A DNA stretch of 64,000 bases, from positions 2,728,001 through 2,792,000 of the forward strand of contig JAWQEG010000710.1 of NCBI GenBank assembly GCA_033782935.1. The letters run 5' to 3'. Origin of the DNA: Petrolisthes cinctipes (Eukaryota > Arthropoda > Malacostraca > Decapoda > Porcellanidae). The notes beneath the pieces were generated by a model. It did not search any database. It saw nothing but the letters and a program-made list of their open reading frames with translations, and was not told the DNA's origin. A program made the translations under genes and the position numbers. Below, piece after piece: positions 23,401 through 38,600 of the stretch; positions within the stretch are counted from its first letter, which is position 1, and the number at the start of each line of letters is the position of its first letter.

Positions 23401-26400
23401 GGACCCCAAAATATCGAATTTTCGGGTGTTTTTAACCTGAATTTGAGATATAAACGGGTACTGAAGATGCATACCCATATTGACTTTGGGCACCAAAAAT
23501 ATCGATTTTCAGCATGTTTTGGGCCTGAATATTGAAAATACTCTAACACGGAGTAGGCATGTACAGATCGCTTCTGGGACCCCAAAATATCGAATTTTCG
23601 GGTGCTTAGGACCAGAATTTGAGATATAAACGGGTACAGAAGATGCATGCACAAATCGACTTTTGGGAACCTAAACGATCGATTTTCAGTATGTTTTTGG
23701 CCTGTATTTTAAAAATACTCTAACACGGAGTAGGCATGTACAGATTGCTTCTGGGACCCCTAAATATCGAATTTTCGGGTGTTTTGGAACTGAATTTGAG
23801 ATATCGACTTACTGGCACCTAAAATATAGATTTTTAGCATGTTTTTAGCCTATATTTTGAAAATATTCTTGCACTGAGTAGGCATGTACAGATTGCTTCT
23901 GGGGCCCCAAAATATTGAATTTTCGGGTGTTTTGAGCTTGATTTTGAGATATAAAAGGTACAGAAGATGCATGCACATATCGACTTTTGGGCACCTAAAA
24001 TATCGATTTTGAGAATGTTTAGAGCCTATATTTTGAAAACATTCTAGCACTCAGTAGGCATGTACAGATCGCTTCTGGGACCACAAAATATCGAATTTTC
24101 TGGTGTTTTGAGCCTGAATTTGAGATATAAACGAGTACAGAAGATGCATGCACATATCGACTTTTTGGCACCTAAAATATCGATTTTGAGCATGTTTTGA
24201 GCCTATATTTTGAAAACATTCTAGCACTGAGTAGGCATGTACAGATCGCTTCTGGGACCCCTAAATATCGAATTTTCGGGTGTTTTGGGCCTTAATTTGA
24301 GATATCGACTTTTTGGCACCTAAAAGATCGATTTTTAGCATGTTTTTAGGATATATTTTGAAAATATTCTAGCACTGAGTAGGCATGTACAGATTGCTTC
24401 TGGTACCCCAAAATATTGAATTTTCGGGTGTTTTGAGCCCGAATTTAAGATATAAACGGGTACATAAGATACATGCACATATTGACTTTTGGCATCTAAA
24501 ATATCGATTTTCAGCATGTTTTGGGCCTGTATTTTGAAAATACTCTAACACGGAGTAGGCATGTACAGATCGCTTCTGGGACCCCAAAATATCGAATTTT
24601 CGGGTGTTTTGAGCCTGAATTTGAGATATAAACGGGTACAGAAAATGCATGCACATATCGACTTTTGGGCACTTAAAAGATCGATTTTCAGTATGTTTTT
24701 GGTCTGTAATTTGAAAATACTCTAACACAGAGTAGACATGTACAGATCCCTTCAGGGACCCCTAAATATCGAATTTTCGGGGGTTTTGGGACTGAATTTG
24801 AGATATCGACTTTTTGGCACCTAAAATGTCGATTTTTAGCATGTTTTTAGCCTATATTTTGAAAATATTCTAGCACTGAGTAGGCATGTACAGATTGCTT
24901 CTGGGACCCCAAAATATTGAATTTTCGGGTGTTTTGAGCCTGAATTTGAGATATAAACGGGTACAGAAGAATATTGGCTTTGGGCATCTAAAATATCGAT
25001 TTTCAGCATGTTTTGGGCCTGTATTTTGAAAATACTCTAACACGGAGTAGGCATGTACAGATCGCTTCTGGGACACCAAAATATCGAATTTTCGGGTGTT
25101 TTGAGCCTGAATTTGAGATATAAACGGGTACAGAAAATGCATGCACATATCGACTTTTGGGCACCTAAAACATCGATTTTGAGCATGTTTTGGGCCTGTA
25201 TTTTGAAAATACTCTAACACGGAGTACGCATGTACAGATCGCTTCTGGGACCCAAAAATATCGAATTCTCGGGTGTTTTGGGTCTGAATTTGAGATATCG
25301 CCTTTACGCACCTAGAATATCGATTTTTAGCATGTTTTGAGCCTATATTTTGAAAATATTCTAGCACTGAGTAGGCAAATACAGATCGCTTCTGGGACAC
25401 CAAAATATCGAATTTTCGAGTGTTTTGAGCTTGAATTTGAGATATAAACGAGTACAGAAGATGCATGCACATATCGACTTTTGGGCACCTAAAATATCGA
25501 TTTTGAGCATGTTTTGAGCCTATATTTTGAAAACATTCTTGCACTGAGTAGGCATGTACAGATCGCTTCTGGGACCCCTAAATATCGAATTTTCGGGTGT
25601 TTTGGGCCTTAATTTGAGATATCGAATTTTTGGCACCAAAAATATCGATTTTTAGCATGTTTTTAGCCTATATTTTGAAAATATTCTAGCACTGAGTAGG
25701 CATGTACAGATTGCTTCTGGGACCCCAAAATATTGAATTTTCGGATGTTTTGAGCCTGAATTTGAGATATAAACGGGTACAGAAGATACATGCACTTATT
25801 GACTTTGGGCATCTAAAATATCGATTTTCAGCATGTTTTGGGCATGTATTTTGAAAATACTCCAACACGGAGTAGGCATGTACAGATCGCTTCTGGGACC
25901 CCAAAATATCGAATTTTCGGGTATTTTGAGCCTGAATTTGAGATATAAACGGGTACTGAAGATGCATGCACATATCGACTTTTTGGCACCTAAAACATAG
26001 ATTTTGAGCATGTTTTGGGCCTGTATTTTGAAAATACTCTAACACGGAGTAGGCATGTACAGATCGCTTCTGGGACCCCTAAATATCGAATATTAGGGTG
26101 TTTTAAGATTGAATTTGAAATATCGACTTTTTGGCACCTAAAAGATCGATTTTTAGCATGTTTTTAGCCTGAATTTTAAAAAATACTCTATTACAGAGTA
26201 GGCATGTACAGATTGTTTCTGTGACCCCAAAATATCGAATTTTCGAGTGTTTAGGGCCAGAATTTGAGATATAAACGGGTACAGAAGATGCATGCACATA
26301 TCGACTTTTGGGCACTTAAAAGATCGATTTTCAGTATGTTTTTAACCTGTATTTTGAAAATACTCTAACACCGAGTAGACATATACAGATCCCTTCAGGG

Positions 26401-29400
26401 ACCCCAAAATATCGAATTTTCGGGTGTTTTGGGTCTGAATTTGAGATATTGCCTTTACGCACCTAAAATATCGATTTTTAGCATGTTTTGAGCCTATATT
26501 TTGAAAATATTCTAGCACTGAGTAGGCATGTACAGATTGCTTCTGGGACCCCAAAATATCGAATTTTCGGGTGTTTTGAGCCTGAATTTGAGATATAAAC
26601 GGGTACTGAAGATGCATGCACATATCGACTTTTGGACACCTAAAACATCGATTTTGAGCATGTTTTGGGCCTGAATTTTGAAAATACTCTAACACAGAGT
26701 AGGCATGTACAGATTGTTTCTGTGACCCCAAAATATCGAATTTTCGGGTGTTTAGGGCCAGAATTTGAGATATAAACGGGTACAGAAGATGCATGCACAT
26801 ATCGACTTTTGGGCACCTAAAAGATCGATTTTCAGTATGTTTTTAACCTGTATTTTGAAAATACTCTAACACAGAGTAGACATGTACAGATCCCTTCAGG
26901 GACCCCTAAATATCGAATTTTCGGGTGTTTTGGGACTGAATTTGAGATATCGACTTTTTGGCACCTAAAATGTCGATTTTTAGCATGTTTTTAGCCTATA
27001 TTTTGAAAATATTCTAGCACTGAGTAGGCATGTACAGATTGTTTCTGGGACCCCAAAATATCGAATTTTCGGGTGTTTAGGGCCAGAATTTGAGATATAA
27101 ACGGGTACAGAAGATGCATGCACATATCGACTTTTGGGCACCTAAAAGATCGATTTTCAGTATGTTTTTAACCTGTATTTTGAAAATACTCTAACACAGA
27201 GTAGACATGTACAGATCCCTTCAGGGACCCCAAAATATCGAATTTTCGGGTGTCTTGGGTCTGAATTTTAGATATCGCCTTTACGCTCCTAAAATATCGA
27301 TTTTTAGCATGTTTTGAGCCTATATTTTGAAAATATTCTAGAACTGAGTAGGCATGTACAGATCGCTTCTGGGACACCAAAATATTGAATTTTCGGGTGT
27401 TTTGAGCTTGAATTTGAGATATAAACGGGTACAGAAGATGCATGCACATATTGACTTTGGGCATCTAAAATATCGATTTTCTGCATGTTTTGGGCCTGTA
27501 TTTTGAAAATTCTCTAACACGCAGTGGGCATGTACAGATCGCTTCTGGGACCCCTAAATATCGAATTTTCGGGTATTTTGGGATTGAATTTGAGATATCG
27601 ACTTTTTGGCACCTAAAAGATCGATTTTTAGCATGTTTTTAGCCTATATTTTAAAAATATTCTAGCACTGAGTAGGCATGTACAGATTGCTTCTGGGACC
27701 CCAAAATATTGAATTTTTGGGTGTTTTGAGCCTGAATTTGAGATATAAACGGGTACAGAAGATGCATGCACATATCGACTTTTGGGCACCTAAAATATCG
27801 ATTTTGAGCATGTTTTGAGCCTATATTTTGAAAACATTCTAGCACTGAGTAGGCATGTACAGATCGCTTCTGGGACCCCAAAATATCGACTTTTCGGGTG
27901 TTTGGGGCCTTAATTTGAGATATCGACTTTTTGGCACCAAAAAATATCGATTTTTAACATGTTTTTAGCCTATATTTTGAAAATATTCTAGCACTGAGTA
28001 GGCATGTACAGATTGCTTCTGGGACCAGAAAATATTGAATTTTCGGGTGTTTTGAGCCTGAATTTGAGATATAAACGGGTACAGAAAATACATGCACATA
28101 TTGACTTTGGGCATCTAAAATATCGATTTTCAGCATGTTTTGGGCATGTATTTTGAAAATACTCTAACACGGAGTAGGCATGTACAGATCGCTTCTGGGA
28201 CCCCATAATATCGAATTCTCGGGTGTTTTGGGTCTGAATTTGAGATATCGCCTTTACGCACCTAAAATATCGATTTTTAGCATGTTTTGAGCCTATATTT
28301 TGAAAATATTCTAGCACTGAGTAGGCATGTACAGATCGCTTCTGGGACCCCAAAATATCGAATTTTCGGGTGTTTTGAGCCTGAATTTGAGATATAAACG
28401 GGTACTGAAGATGCATGCACATATCGACTTTTGGACACCTAAAACATCGATTTTGTGCATGTTTTGGGCCTGAATTTTGAAAATACTCTAACACAGAGTA
28501 GGCATGTACAGATTGTTTCTGTGACCCCAAAATATCGAAATTTCGGGTGTTTAGGGCCAGAATTTGAGATATAAACGGGTACAGAAGATGCATGCACATA
28601 TCGACTTTTGGGCACCTAAAAGATCGATTTTCAGTATGTTTTTAACCTGTATTTTGAAAATACTCTAACACAGAGTAGACATGTGCAGATCCCTTCAGGG
28701 ACCCCTAAATATCGAATTTTCGGGTGTTTTGGGACTGAATTTGAGATATCGACTTTTTGGCACCTAAAATGTCGATTTTTAGCATGTTTTTAGCCTATAT
28801 TTTGAAAATATTCTAGCACTGAGTAGGCATGTACAGATTGTTTCTGGGACCCCAAAATATCGAATTTTCGGGTGTTTAGGGCCAGAATTTGAGATATAAA
28901 CGGGTACATAAGATGCATGCACATATCGACTTTTGGGCACCTAAAAGATCGATTTTCAGTATGTTTTTAACCTGTATTTTGAAAATACTCTAACACAGAG
29001 TAGACATGTACAGATCCCTTCAGGGACCCCAAAATATCGAATTTTCGGGTGTTTTGGGTCTGAATTTTAGTTATCGCCTTTACGCACCTAAAATATCGAT
29101 TTTTAGCATGTTTTGAGCCTATATTTTGAAAATATTCTAAAACTGAGTAGGCATGTACAGATCGCTTCTGGGACACCAAAATATTGAATTTTCGGGTGTT
29201 TTGAGCTTGAATTTGAGATATAAACGGGTACTGAAGATGCATGCACATATCGACTTTTTGTCACCTAAAACATAGATTTTGAGCATGTTTTGGGCCTGTA
29301 TCTTGAAAATACTCTAACACGGAGTAGGCATGTACATATCGCTTCTGGGCCACATAAATATCGAATTTTTGGGTGTTTTGGGCCTTAATTTGAGATATCG

Positions 29401-29640
29401 ACTTTTTGGCACCTAAAATATCGATTTTTAGCATGTTTTTAGCCTATATTTTGAAAATATTCTAGCACTGCTTAGGCATGTACAGATTGCTTCTGGGACC
29501 CCAAAATATTGAATTTTCAGGTGTTTAGGGCCAAAATTTAAGATATAAACGGGTACAGAAGATGCATGCACATATAGACTTTTGGGCACCTAAAAGATCG
29601 ATTTTAAGTATGTTTTTGGCCTGTATTTTGAAAATACTCT
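17391..29640. repeat. Block Z1, 12.25 kb higher-order unit
   Basis: This is the first of two directly adjacent near-identical units. Positions 17391-24612 match 29641-36862 at exactly 12250 bp. Positions 24613-29640 match 37355-42382 at 12742 bp. The start follows CACGAAGTGGGC; the end at about 29640 abuts the same motif of Z2. Markers include a 7-T run (19207-19213, repeated at 31457-31463), AACCGGTAC near 19632, and the X-type part with L5 monomers. From about 21877 onward it also resembles 2690-12420, so block P looks like the remainder of an earlier Z unit. Confidence 0.88.
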
Positions 29641-32600
29641 AACACGAAGTGGGCATGTACAGATCGCTTCTGGGACCCCTAAATATCGAATTTTCGGGTG
29701 TTTTGGGATAGAATTTGAGATATCAACTTTTTGGCACCTAAAAGATCGATTTTTAGCATGTTTTTAGCCTATATTTTAAAAATATTCTAGCACTGAGTTG
29801 GCATGTACAGATTGCTTCTGGGACCCCAAAATATTGAATTTTCGGGTGTTTTGAGCCTGAATTTCAGATATTAACGGGTATAGAAGATACATGCACATAT
29901 TGACTCTGGGCATCTTAAATATCGATTTTTAGCATGTTCTGGGCATGTATTTTGAAAATACTCTAACACGGAGTAGGCATGTACAGATCGCTTCTTGGAA
30001 GCCCAAAATATCGAATTTTCGGGTGTTTTGAGCCTGAATTTGAGATATAAACGGGTACAGAAGATGCATGCACATATCGACTTTTGGGCACCTAAAACAT
30101 CGATTTTGAGCATGTTTTGGGCCTGAATTTTGAAAATACTCTAACACGGAGTAAGCATGTACAGATCGCTTCTGGGACCCCTAAATATCGAATTTTCGGG
30201 TATTTTGGGACTGAATTTGAGATATCGACTTTTTGGCACCTAAGAGATCGATTTTTAGCATGTTTTTAGCCTATATTTTGAAAATATTCTAGCACTGAGT
30301 AGGCATGTACAGATCGCTTCTGGGACCCCAAAATATCTAATTTTCGGGTGTTTTGAGCTTGAATTTGAGATATAAACGAGTACAGAAGATGCATGCACAT
30401 ATCGACTTTTGGTCACCTAAAATATCGATTTTGAGCATGTTTTGAGCCTATATTTTGAAAACATTCTACCACTGAGTAGGCATGTACAGATCGCTTCTGG
30501 GACCCAAAAATATCGAATTTTCGGGTGTTTAGGGCCAGAAATTGAGATATAAACGGGTACAGAAGATGCATGCACATATCGACTTTTGGGCACCTAAGAG
30601 ATCGATTTTCAGTATGTTTTTGGCCTGTAATTTGAAAATACTCTAACACGGATTAGGCATGTACAGATCGCTTCTGGGACCCCTAAATATCGAATTTTCG
30701 GGTGTTTTGGGCCTTAATTTGAGATATCGACTTTTTGGCACATAAAATATCGATTTTTAGCATGTTTATAGCCTATATTTTGAAAATATTCTTGCACTGA
30801 GTAGGCATGTACAGATTGCTTCTGGGACCCCAAAATATTGAATTTTCAGGTGTTTAGGGCCAGAATTTGAGATATAAACGGGTACAGAAGATGCATGCAC
30901 ATATCGACTTTTGGGCACCTAACAGATCGATTTTCAGTATGTTTTTGGCCTGTATTTTGAAAATACTCTAACACGGAGTAGACATGTACAGATCGCTTCT
31001 GGGACCCCTAAATATCAAATTTTCTGGTGTTTTGGGACTGAATTCGAGATATCGACTTTTTGGCACCTAAAAGATCGATTTTTAGCATGTTTTTAGCCTA
31101 TAATTTGAAAATATTCTAGCACTGAGTAGGCATGTACAGATTGCTTCTGGGACCCCAAAATATTGAATTTTCGGGTGTGTTGAGCCTGAATTTGAGATAT
31201 AAACAGGTACAGAAGATACATGCACATATTGACTTTGGGCTTCTAAAATATCGATTTTCAGCATGTTTTGGGCATGTATTTTGAAAATACTCTAACACGG
31301 AGTAGGCATGTACAGATCGCTTCTGGGACACCAAAAATATCGAATTTTCGGGTGTTTTGAGCCTGAATTTGAGATATAAACGGGTACTGAAGATGCATGC
31401 ACATATCGACTCTTGGGCACCTAAAACATCGATTTTGAGCATGTTTTGGGCCTTTATTTTTTTAAATACTCTAACACGGAGTAGGCATGTACTGATCGCT
31501 TCTGGGACACCATAATATCGAATTTTCGGGTGTTTTGGGCCTGAATTTGAGATATCGCCTTTACGCACCTAAAATATCGATTTTTAGCATGTTTTGAGCC
31601 TATATTTTGGAAATATTCTAGCACTGAGTAGGCATGTAAAGCTCGTTTCTGGGACCCCAAAATATCGAATTTTCGGGTGTTTTGAGCCTGAATTTGAGAT
31701 ATAAACGAGTACAGAAGATGCATGCACATATCGACTTTTGGGCACCTAAAATATCGATTTTGAGCATGTTTTGAGCCTATATTTTGAAAACATTCTAGCA
31801 CTGAGTAGGCATGTACAGATCTCTTCTGGGACCCCAAAATATCGAATTTTCGGGTGTTTTGAGCCAGAATTTGAGATATAAACCGGTACTGAAGATGCTT
31901 GTACATATCGACTTTTCGGCACCTAAAACATCGATTTTGAGCATGTTTTGGGCCTGTATTTTGAAAAATACTCTAACACGGAGTAGGCATGTACAGATCG
32001 CTTCTGGGACCCCCAAATATCGAATTTTCGGGTGTTTTGAGCCTGAATTTGAGATATAAACGGGTACAGAAGATGCATGCACATATCGACTTTTGGGCAC
32101 CTAAAATATCGATTTTGAGCATGTTTTGAGCCTATATTTTGAATACATTCTAGCACTGAGTAGGCATGTACAGATCGCTTCTGGGACCCCAAAATATCGA
32201 CTTTTCGGGTGTTTTGGGCCTTAATTTGAGATATCGACTTTTTGGCACCAAAAATATCGATTTTTAGCATGTTTTTAGCCTATATTTTGAAAATATTCTT
32301 GCACTGAGTAGGCATGTACAGATTGCTTCTGGGACCAGAATATATTGAATTTTCGTGTGTTTTGAGCCTGAATTTGAGATATAAACGGGTACAGAAGATA
32401 CATGCACATATTGACTTTGGGCATCTAAAATATCGATTTTCAGCATGTTTTGGGAATGTATTTTGAAAATACTCTAACACGGAGTAGGCATGTACAGATC
32501 GCTTCTGGGACCCCAAAATATCGAATTTTCGGGTGTTTTGAGCCTGAATTTAAGATATAAACGGGTACTGAAGATGCATGCACATATCGACTTTTTGGCA

Positions 32601-35600
32601 CCTAAAACATCGATTTTGAGCATGTTTTGGAACTGTATTTTGAAAATACTCTAACATGGAGTAGGCATGTACAGATCGCTTCTGGGACACCTAAATATCG
32701 AAGTTTCGGGTGTTTTGGGACTGAATTTGAGATATAAACGAGTACTGAAGATGCATGCACATATCGACTTTTGGTCACCTAAAATATCGATTTTGAGCAT
32801 GTTTTGAGCCTATATTTTGAAAACATTCTAGCACTGAGTAGGCATGTACAGATCGCTTCTGGGACCCCAAAATATCGAATTTTCGGGTGTTTAGGGCCAG
32901 AAATTGAGATATAAACGGGTACAGAAGATGCATGCACAAATCGACTTTTGGGCACCTAAAAGATCGATTTTCAGTATGTTTTTGGCCTGTATTTTGAAAA
33001 TACTCTAACACGGATTAGGCATGTACAGATCGCTTCAGGGACCCCTAAATATCGAATTTTCGGGTGTTTTGGGCCTTAATTTGAGATATCGACTTTTTGG
33101 CACATAAAATATCGATTTTTAGCATGTTTTTAGCCTATATTTTGAAAATATTCTAGCACTGAGTAGGCATGTACAGATTGCTTCTGGGACCCCAAAATAT
33201 TGAATTTTCAGGTGTTTAGGGCCAGAATTTGAGATATTAACGGGTACAGAAGATGCATGCACATATCGACTTTTGGGCACCTAATAGATCGATTTTCAGT
33301 ATGTTTTTGGCCTGTATTTTGAAAATTCTCTAACACGGAGTAGGCATGTACAGATCGCTTCTGGGACCCCTAAATATCAAATTTTCTGGTGTTTTGGGAC
33401 TGAATTTGAGATATCGACTTTTTGGCACCTAAAAGATCGATTTTTAGCATGTTTTTGGCATATATTTTGAAAATATTCTAGCACTGAGTAGGCATGTACA
33501 GATTGCTTCTGGGACCCCAAAATATTGAATTTTCGGGTGTGTTGAGCCTGAATTTGAGATATAAACAGATACAGAAGATACATGCACATATTGACTTTGG
33601 GCTTCTAAAATATCGATTTTCAGCATGTTTTGGGCATGTATTTTGAAAATACTCTAACACGGAGTAGGCATGTACAGATCGCTTCTGGGACACCAAAATA
33701 TCGAATTTTCGGGTGTTTTGAGCCTGAATTTGAGATATAAACAAGTACTGAAGATGCATGCACATATCGACTTTTGGGCACCTAAAACATCGATTTTGAG
33801 CATGTTTTGGGCCTGTATTTTATAAATACTCTAACACGGAGTATGCATGTACTGATCGCTTCTGGGACCCCATAATATCGAATTTTCGGGTGTTTTGGGC
33901 CTGAATTTGAGATATCGCCTTTACGCACCTAAAATATCGATTTTTAGCATGTTTTGAGCCTATATTTTGGAAATATTCTAGCAATGAGTAGGCATGTAAA
34001 GATCGTTTCTGGGACCCCAAAATATCGAATTTTCGGGTGTTTTGAGCCTGAATTTGAGATATAAACGAGTACAGAAGATGCATGCACATATCGACTTTTG
34101 GGCACCTAAAATATCGATTTTGAGCATGTTTTGGGCCTGTATTTTGAAAATACTCTAACACGGAGTAGGCATGTACAGATCGCTTCTGGGACCCCAAAAT
34201 ATCGAATTTTCGGGTGTTTTGGGACTGAATTTGAGATATCGACTTTTTGGCACCTAAAATGTCGATTTTTAGCATATTTTTAGCCTATATTTTGAAAATA
34301 TTCTAGCACTGAGTAGGCTTGTACAGATTGCTTCTGGGACCCCAAAATATTGAATTTTCGGGTGTTTTGAGCCTGAATTTAAGATATAAACGGGTACAGA
34401 AGAATATTGACTTTGGGCATCTAAAATATCGATTTTCAGCATGTTCTGGGCATGTATTTTGAAAATACTCTAACACAGAGTAGGCATGTACAGATCGCTT
34501 CTGGGACCCCAAAATATCGAATTTTCGGGTGTTTTGAAACTTAATTTGAGATATAAACGAGTATAGAAGATGCATACACATATTGACTTTGGGCACCAAA
34601 AATATCGATTTTCTGCATGTTTTGGGCCTGAATTTTGAAAATACTCTAACACGTAGTAGGCATGTACAGATCGCTTCTGGGACCCCAAAATATCGAATTT
34701 TCACGTGTTTAGGGCCAGAATTTGAGATATAAACGGGTACAGAAGATGCATGCACATATCGACTTTTGAGCACCTAAAATATCGATTTTCAGTATGTTTT
34801 TGGCCTGTATTTTGAAAATACTCTAACACGGAGTAGGCATGTACAGATCGCTTCTTGGACACCTAAATATCGAAGTTTCGGGTGTTTTGGGACTGAATTT
34901 GAGATATCGCCTTTTCGCACCTAAAATATCGATATTTAGCATGTTTTGAGCCTATATTTTGAAAATATTCTAGCACTGAGTAGGCATGTACAGATCGCTT
35001 CTAGGACCCCTAAATATCGAATTTTCGGGTGTTTTGGGCCTTAGTTTGAGATATCGACTTTTTGGCACCTAAAATATCGATTTTTAGCATGTTTTTAGCC
35101 TATATTTTGAAAATATTCTAGCACTGAGTAGGCATGTACAGATCGCTTCTGGGACCCCAAAATATCGAATTTTCGGGTGTTTTGAGCCTGAATTTGAGAT
35201 AAACGAGTACAGAAGATGCATGCACATGTCGACTTTTGGGCACCTAAAATATCGATTTTGAGCATGTTTTGAGCCTATATTTTGAAAACATTCTAGCACT
35301 GAATAGGTATGTACAGATCGCTTCTGGGACCCCTAAATATCGAATTTTCGGGTGTTTTGGGCCTTAATTTGAGATATCGACTTTTTGGCAAATAAAATAT
35401 CGATTTTTAGCATGTTTTTAGCCTTTATTTTGAAAATATTCTAGCACTGAGTAGGCATGTACAGATTGCTTCTGGGACCCCAAAATATTGAATTTTCGGG
35501 TGTTTTGAGCCCGAATTTAAGATATAAACGGGTACAGAAGATACATGCACATATTGACTTTGGGCATCTAAAATATCGATTTTCAGCATGTTTTGGGCCT

Positions 35601-38600
35601 GTATTTTGAAAATACTCTAACACAGAGTAGGCATGTACAGATCGCTTCTGGGACCCCAAAATATCGAATTTTCGGGTGTTTTTAACCTGAATTTGAGATA
35701 TAAACGGGTACTGAAGATGCATACCCATATTGACTTTGGGCACCAAAAATATCGATTTTCAGCATGTTTTGGGCCTGAATATTGAAAATACTCTAACACG
35801 GAGTAGGCATGTACAGATCGCTTCTGGGACCCCAAAATATCGAATTTTGGGGTGCTTAGGACCAGAATTTGAGATATAAACGGGTACAGAAGATGCATGC
35901 ACAAATCGACTTTTGGGAACCTAAACGATCGATTTTCAGTATGTTTTTGGCCTGTATTTTAAAAATACTCTAACACGGAGTAGGCATGTACAGATTGCTT
36001 CTGGGACCCCTAAATATCGAATTTTCGGGTGTTTTGGAACTGAATTTGAGATATCGACTTACTGGCACCTAAAATATAGATTTTTAGCATGTTTTTAGCC
36101 TATATTTTGAAAATATTCTTGCACTGAGTAGGCATGTACAGATTGCTTCTGGGGCCCCAAAATATTGAATTTTCGGGTGTTTTGAGCTTGATTTTGAGAT
36201 ATAAAAGGTACAGAAGATGCATGCACATATCGACTTTTGGGCACCTAAAATATCGATTTTGAGAATGTTTAGAGCCTATATTTTGAAAACATTCTAGCAC
36301 TCAGTAGGCATGTACAGATCGCTTCTGGGACCACAAAATATCGAATTTTCTGGTGTTTTGAGCCTGAATTTGAGATATAAACGAGTACAGAAGATGCATG
36401 CACATATCGACTTTTTGGCACCTAAAATATCGATTTTGAGCATGTTTTGAGCCTATATTTTGAAAACATTCTAGCACTGAGTAGGCATGTACAGATCGCT
36501 TCTGGGACCCCTAAATATCGAATTTTCGGGTGTTTTGGGCCTTAATTTGAGATATCGACTTTTTGGCACCTAAAAGATCGATTTTTAGCATGTTTTTAGG
36601 ATATATTTTGAAAATATTCTAGCACTGAGTAGGCATGTACAAATTGCTTCTGGTACCCCAAAATATTGAATTTTCGGGTGTTTTGAGCCCGAATTTAAGA
36701 TATAAACGGGTACATAAGATACATGCACATATTGACTTTTGGCATCTAAAATATCGATTTTCAGCATGTTTTGGGCCTGTATTTTGAAAATACTCTAACA
36801 CGGAGTAGGCATGTACAGATCGCTTCTGGGACCCCAAAATATCGAATTTTCGGGTGTTTTGGGACTGAATTTGAGATATCGACTTTTTGGCACTTAAAAT
36901 GTCGATTTTTAGCATATTTTTAGCCTATATTTTGAAAATATTCTAGCACTGAGTAGGCATGTACAGATTGCTTCTGGGACCCCAAAATATTGAATTTTCG
37001 GGTGTTTTGAGCCTGAATTTAAGATATAAACGGGTACAGAAGAATATTGACTTTGGGCATCTAAAATATCGATTTTCAGCATGTTCTGGGCATGTATTTT
37101 GAAAATACTCTAACACAGAGTAGGCATGTACAGATCGCTTCTGGGACCCCAAAATATCGAATTTTCGGTTGTTTTGAGCCTGAATTTGAGATATAAACGG
37201 GTACTGAAGATGCATGCACATATCGACTTTTGGGCACCTAAAACATCGATTTTGAGCATGTTTTGGGCCTGTATTTTGAAAATACTCTAACACGGAGTAG
37301 GCATGTACAGATCGCTTCTGGGACCCCAAAATATCGAATTTTCGGGTGTTTTGAGCCTGAATTTGAGATATAAACGGGTACAGAAAATGCATGCACATAT
37401 CGACTTTTGGGCACTTAAAAGATCGATTTTCAGTATGTTTTTGGTCTGTAATTTGAAAATACTCTAACACAGAGTAGACATGTACAGATCCCTTCAGGGA
37501 CCCCTAAATATCGAATTTTCGGGGGTTTTGGGACTGAATTTGAGATATCGACTTTTTGGCACCTAAAATGTCGATTTTTAGCATGTTTTTAGCCTATATT
37601 TTGAAAATATTCTAGCACTGAGTAGGCATGTACAGATTGCTTCTGGGACCCCAAAATATTGAATTTTCGGGTGTTTTGAGCCTGAATTTGAGATATAAAC
37701 GGGTACAGAAGAATATTGACTTTGGGCATCTAAAATATCGATTTTCAGCATGTTTTGGGCCTGTATTTTGAAAATACTCTAACACGGAGTAGGCATGTAC
37801 AGATCGCTTCTGGGACACCAAAATATCGAATTTTCTGGTGTTTTGAGCCTGAATTTGAGATATAAACGGATACTGAAGATGCATGCACATATCGACTTTT
37901 GGGCACCTAAAACATCGATTTTGAGCATGTTTTGGGCCTGTATTTTGAAAATACTCTAACACGGAGTACGCATGTACAGATCGCTTCTGGGACCCAAAAA
38001 TATCGAATTCTCGGGTGTTTTGGGTCTGAATTTGAGATATCGCCTTTACGCACCTAAAATATCGATTTTTAGCATGTTTTGAGCCTATATTTTGAAAATA
38101 TTCTAGCACTGAGTAGGCATGTACAGATCGCTTCTGGGACACCAAAATATCGAATTTTCGAGTGTTTTGAGCTTGAATTTGAGATATAAACGAGTACAGA
38201 AGATGCATGCACATATCGACTTTTGGGCACCTAAAATATCGATTTTGAGCATGTTTTGAGCCTATATTTTGAAAACATTCTAGCACTGAGTAGGCATGTA
38301 CAGATCGCTTCTGGGACCCCTAAATATCGAATTTTCGGGTGTTTTGGGCCTTAATTTGAGATATCGACTTTTTGGCACCAAAAATATCGATTTTTAACAT
38401 GTTTTTAGCCTATATTTTGAAAATATTCTAGCACTGAGTAGGCATGTACAGATTGCTTCTGGGACCCCAAAATATTGAATTTTCGGATGTTTTGAGCCTG
38501 AATTTGAGATATAAACGGGTACAGAAGATACATGCACTTATTGACTTTGGGCATCTAAAATATCGATTTTCAGCATGTTTTGGGCATGTATTTTGAAAAT

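Noticed and set aside
29600..29680. Z1/Z2 junction as a possible transposon or integration edge
   Set aside because: The junction falls inside an ordinary monomer in register, with no terminal repeats, target duplication or foreign sequence.
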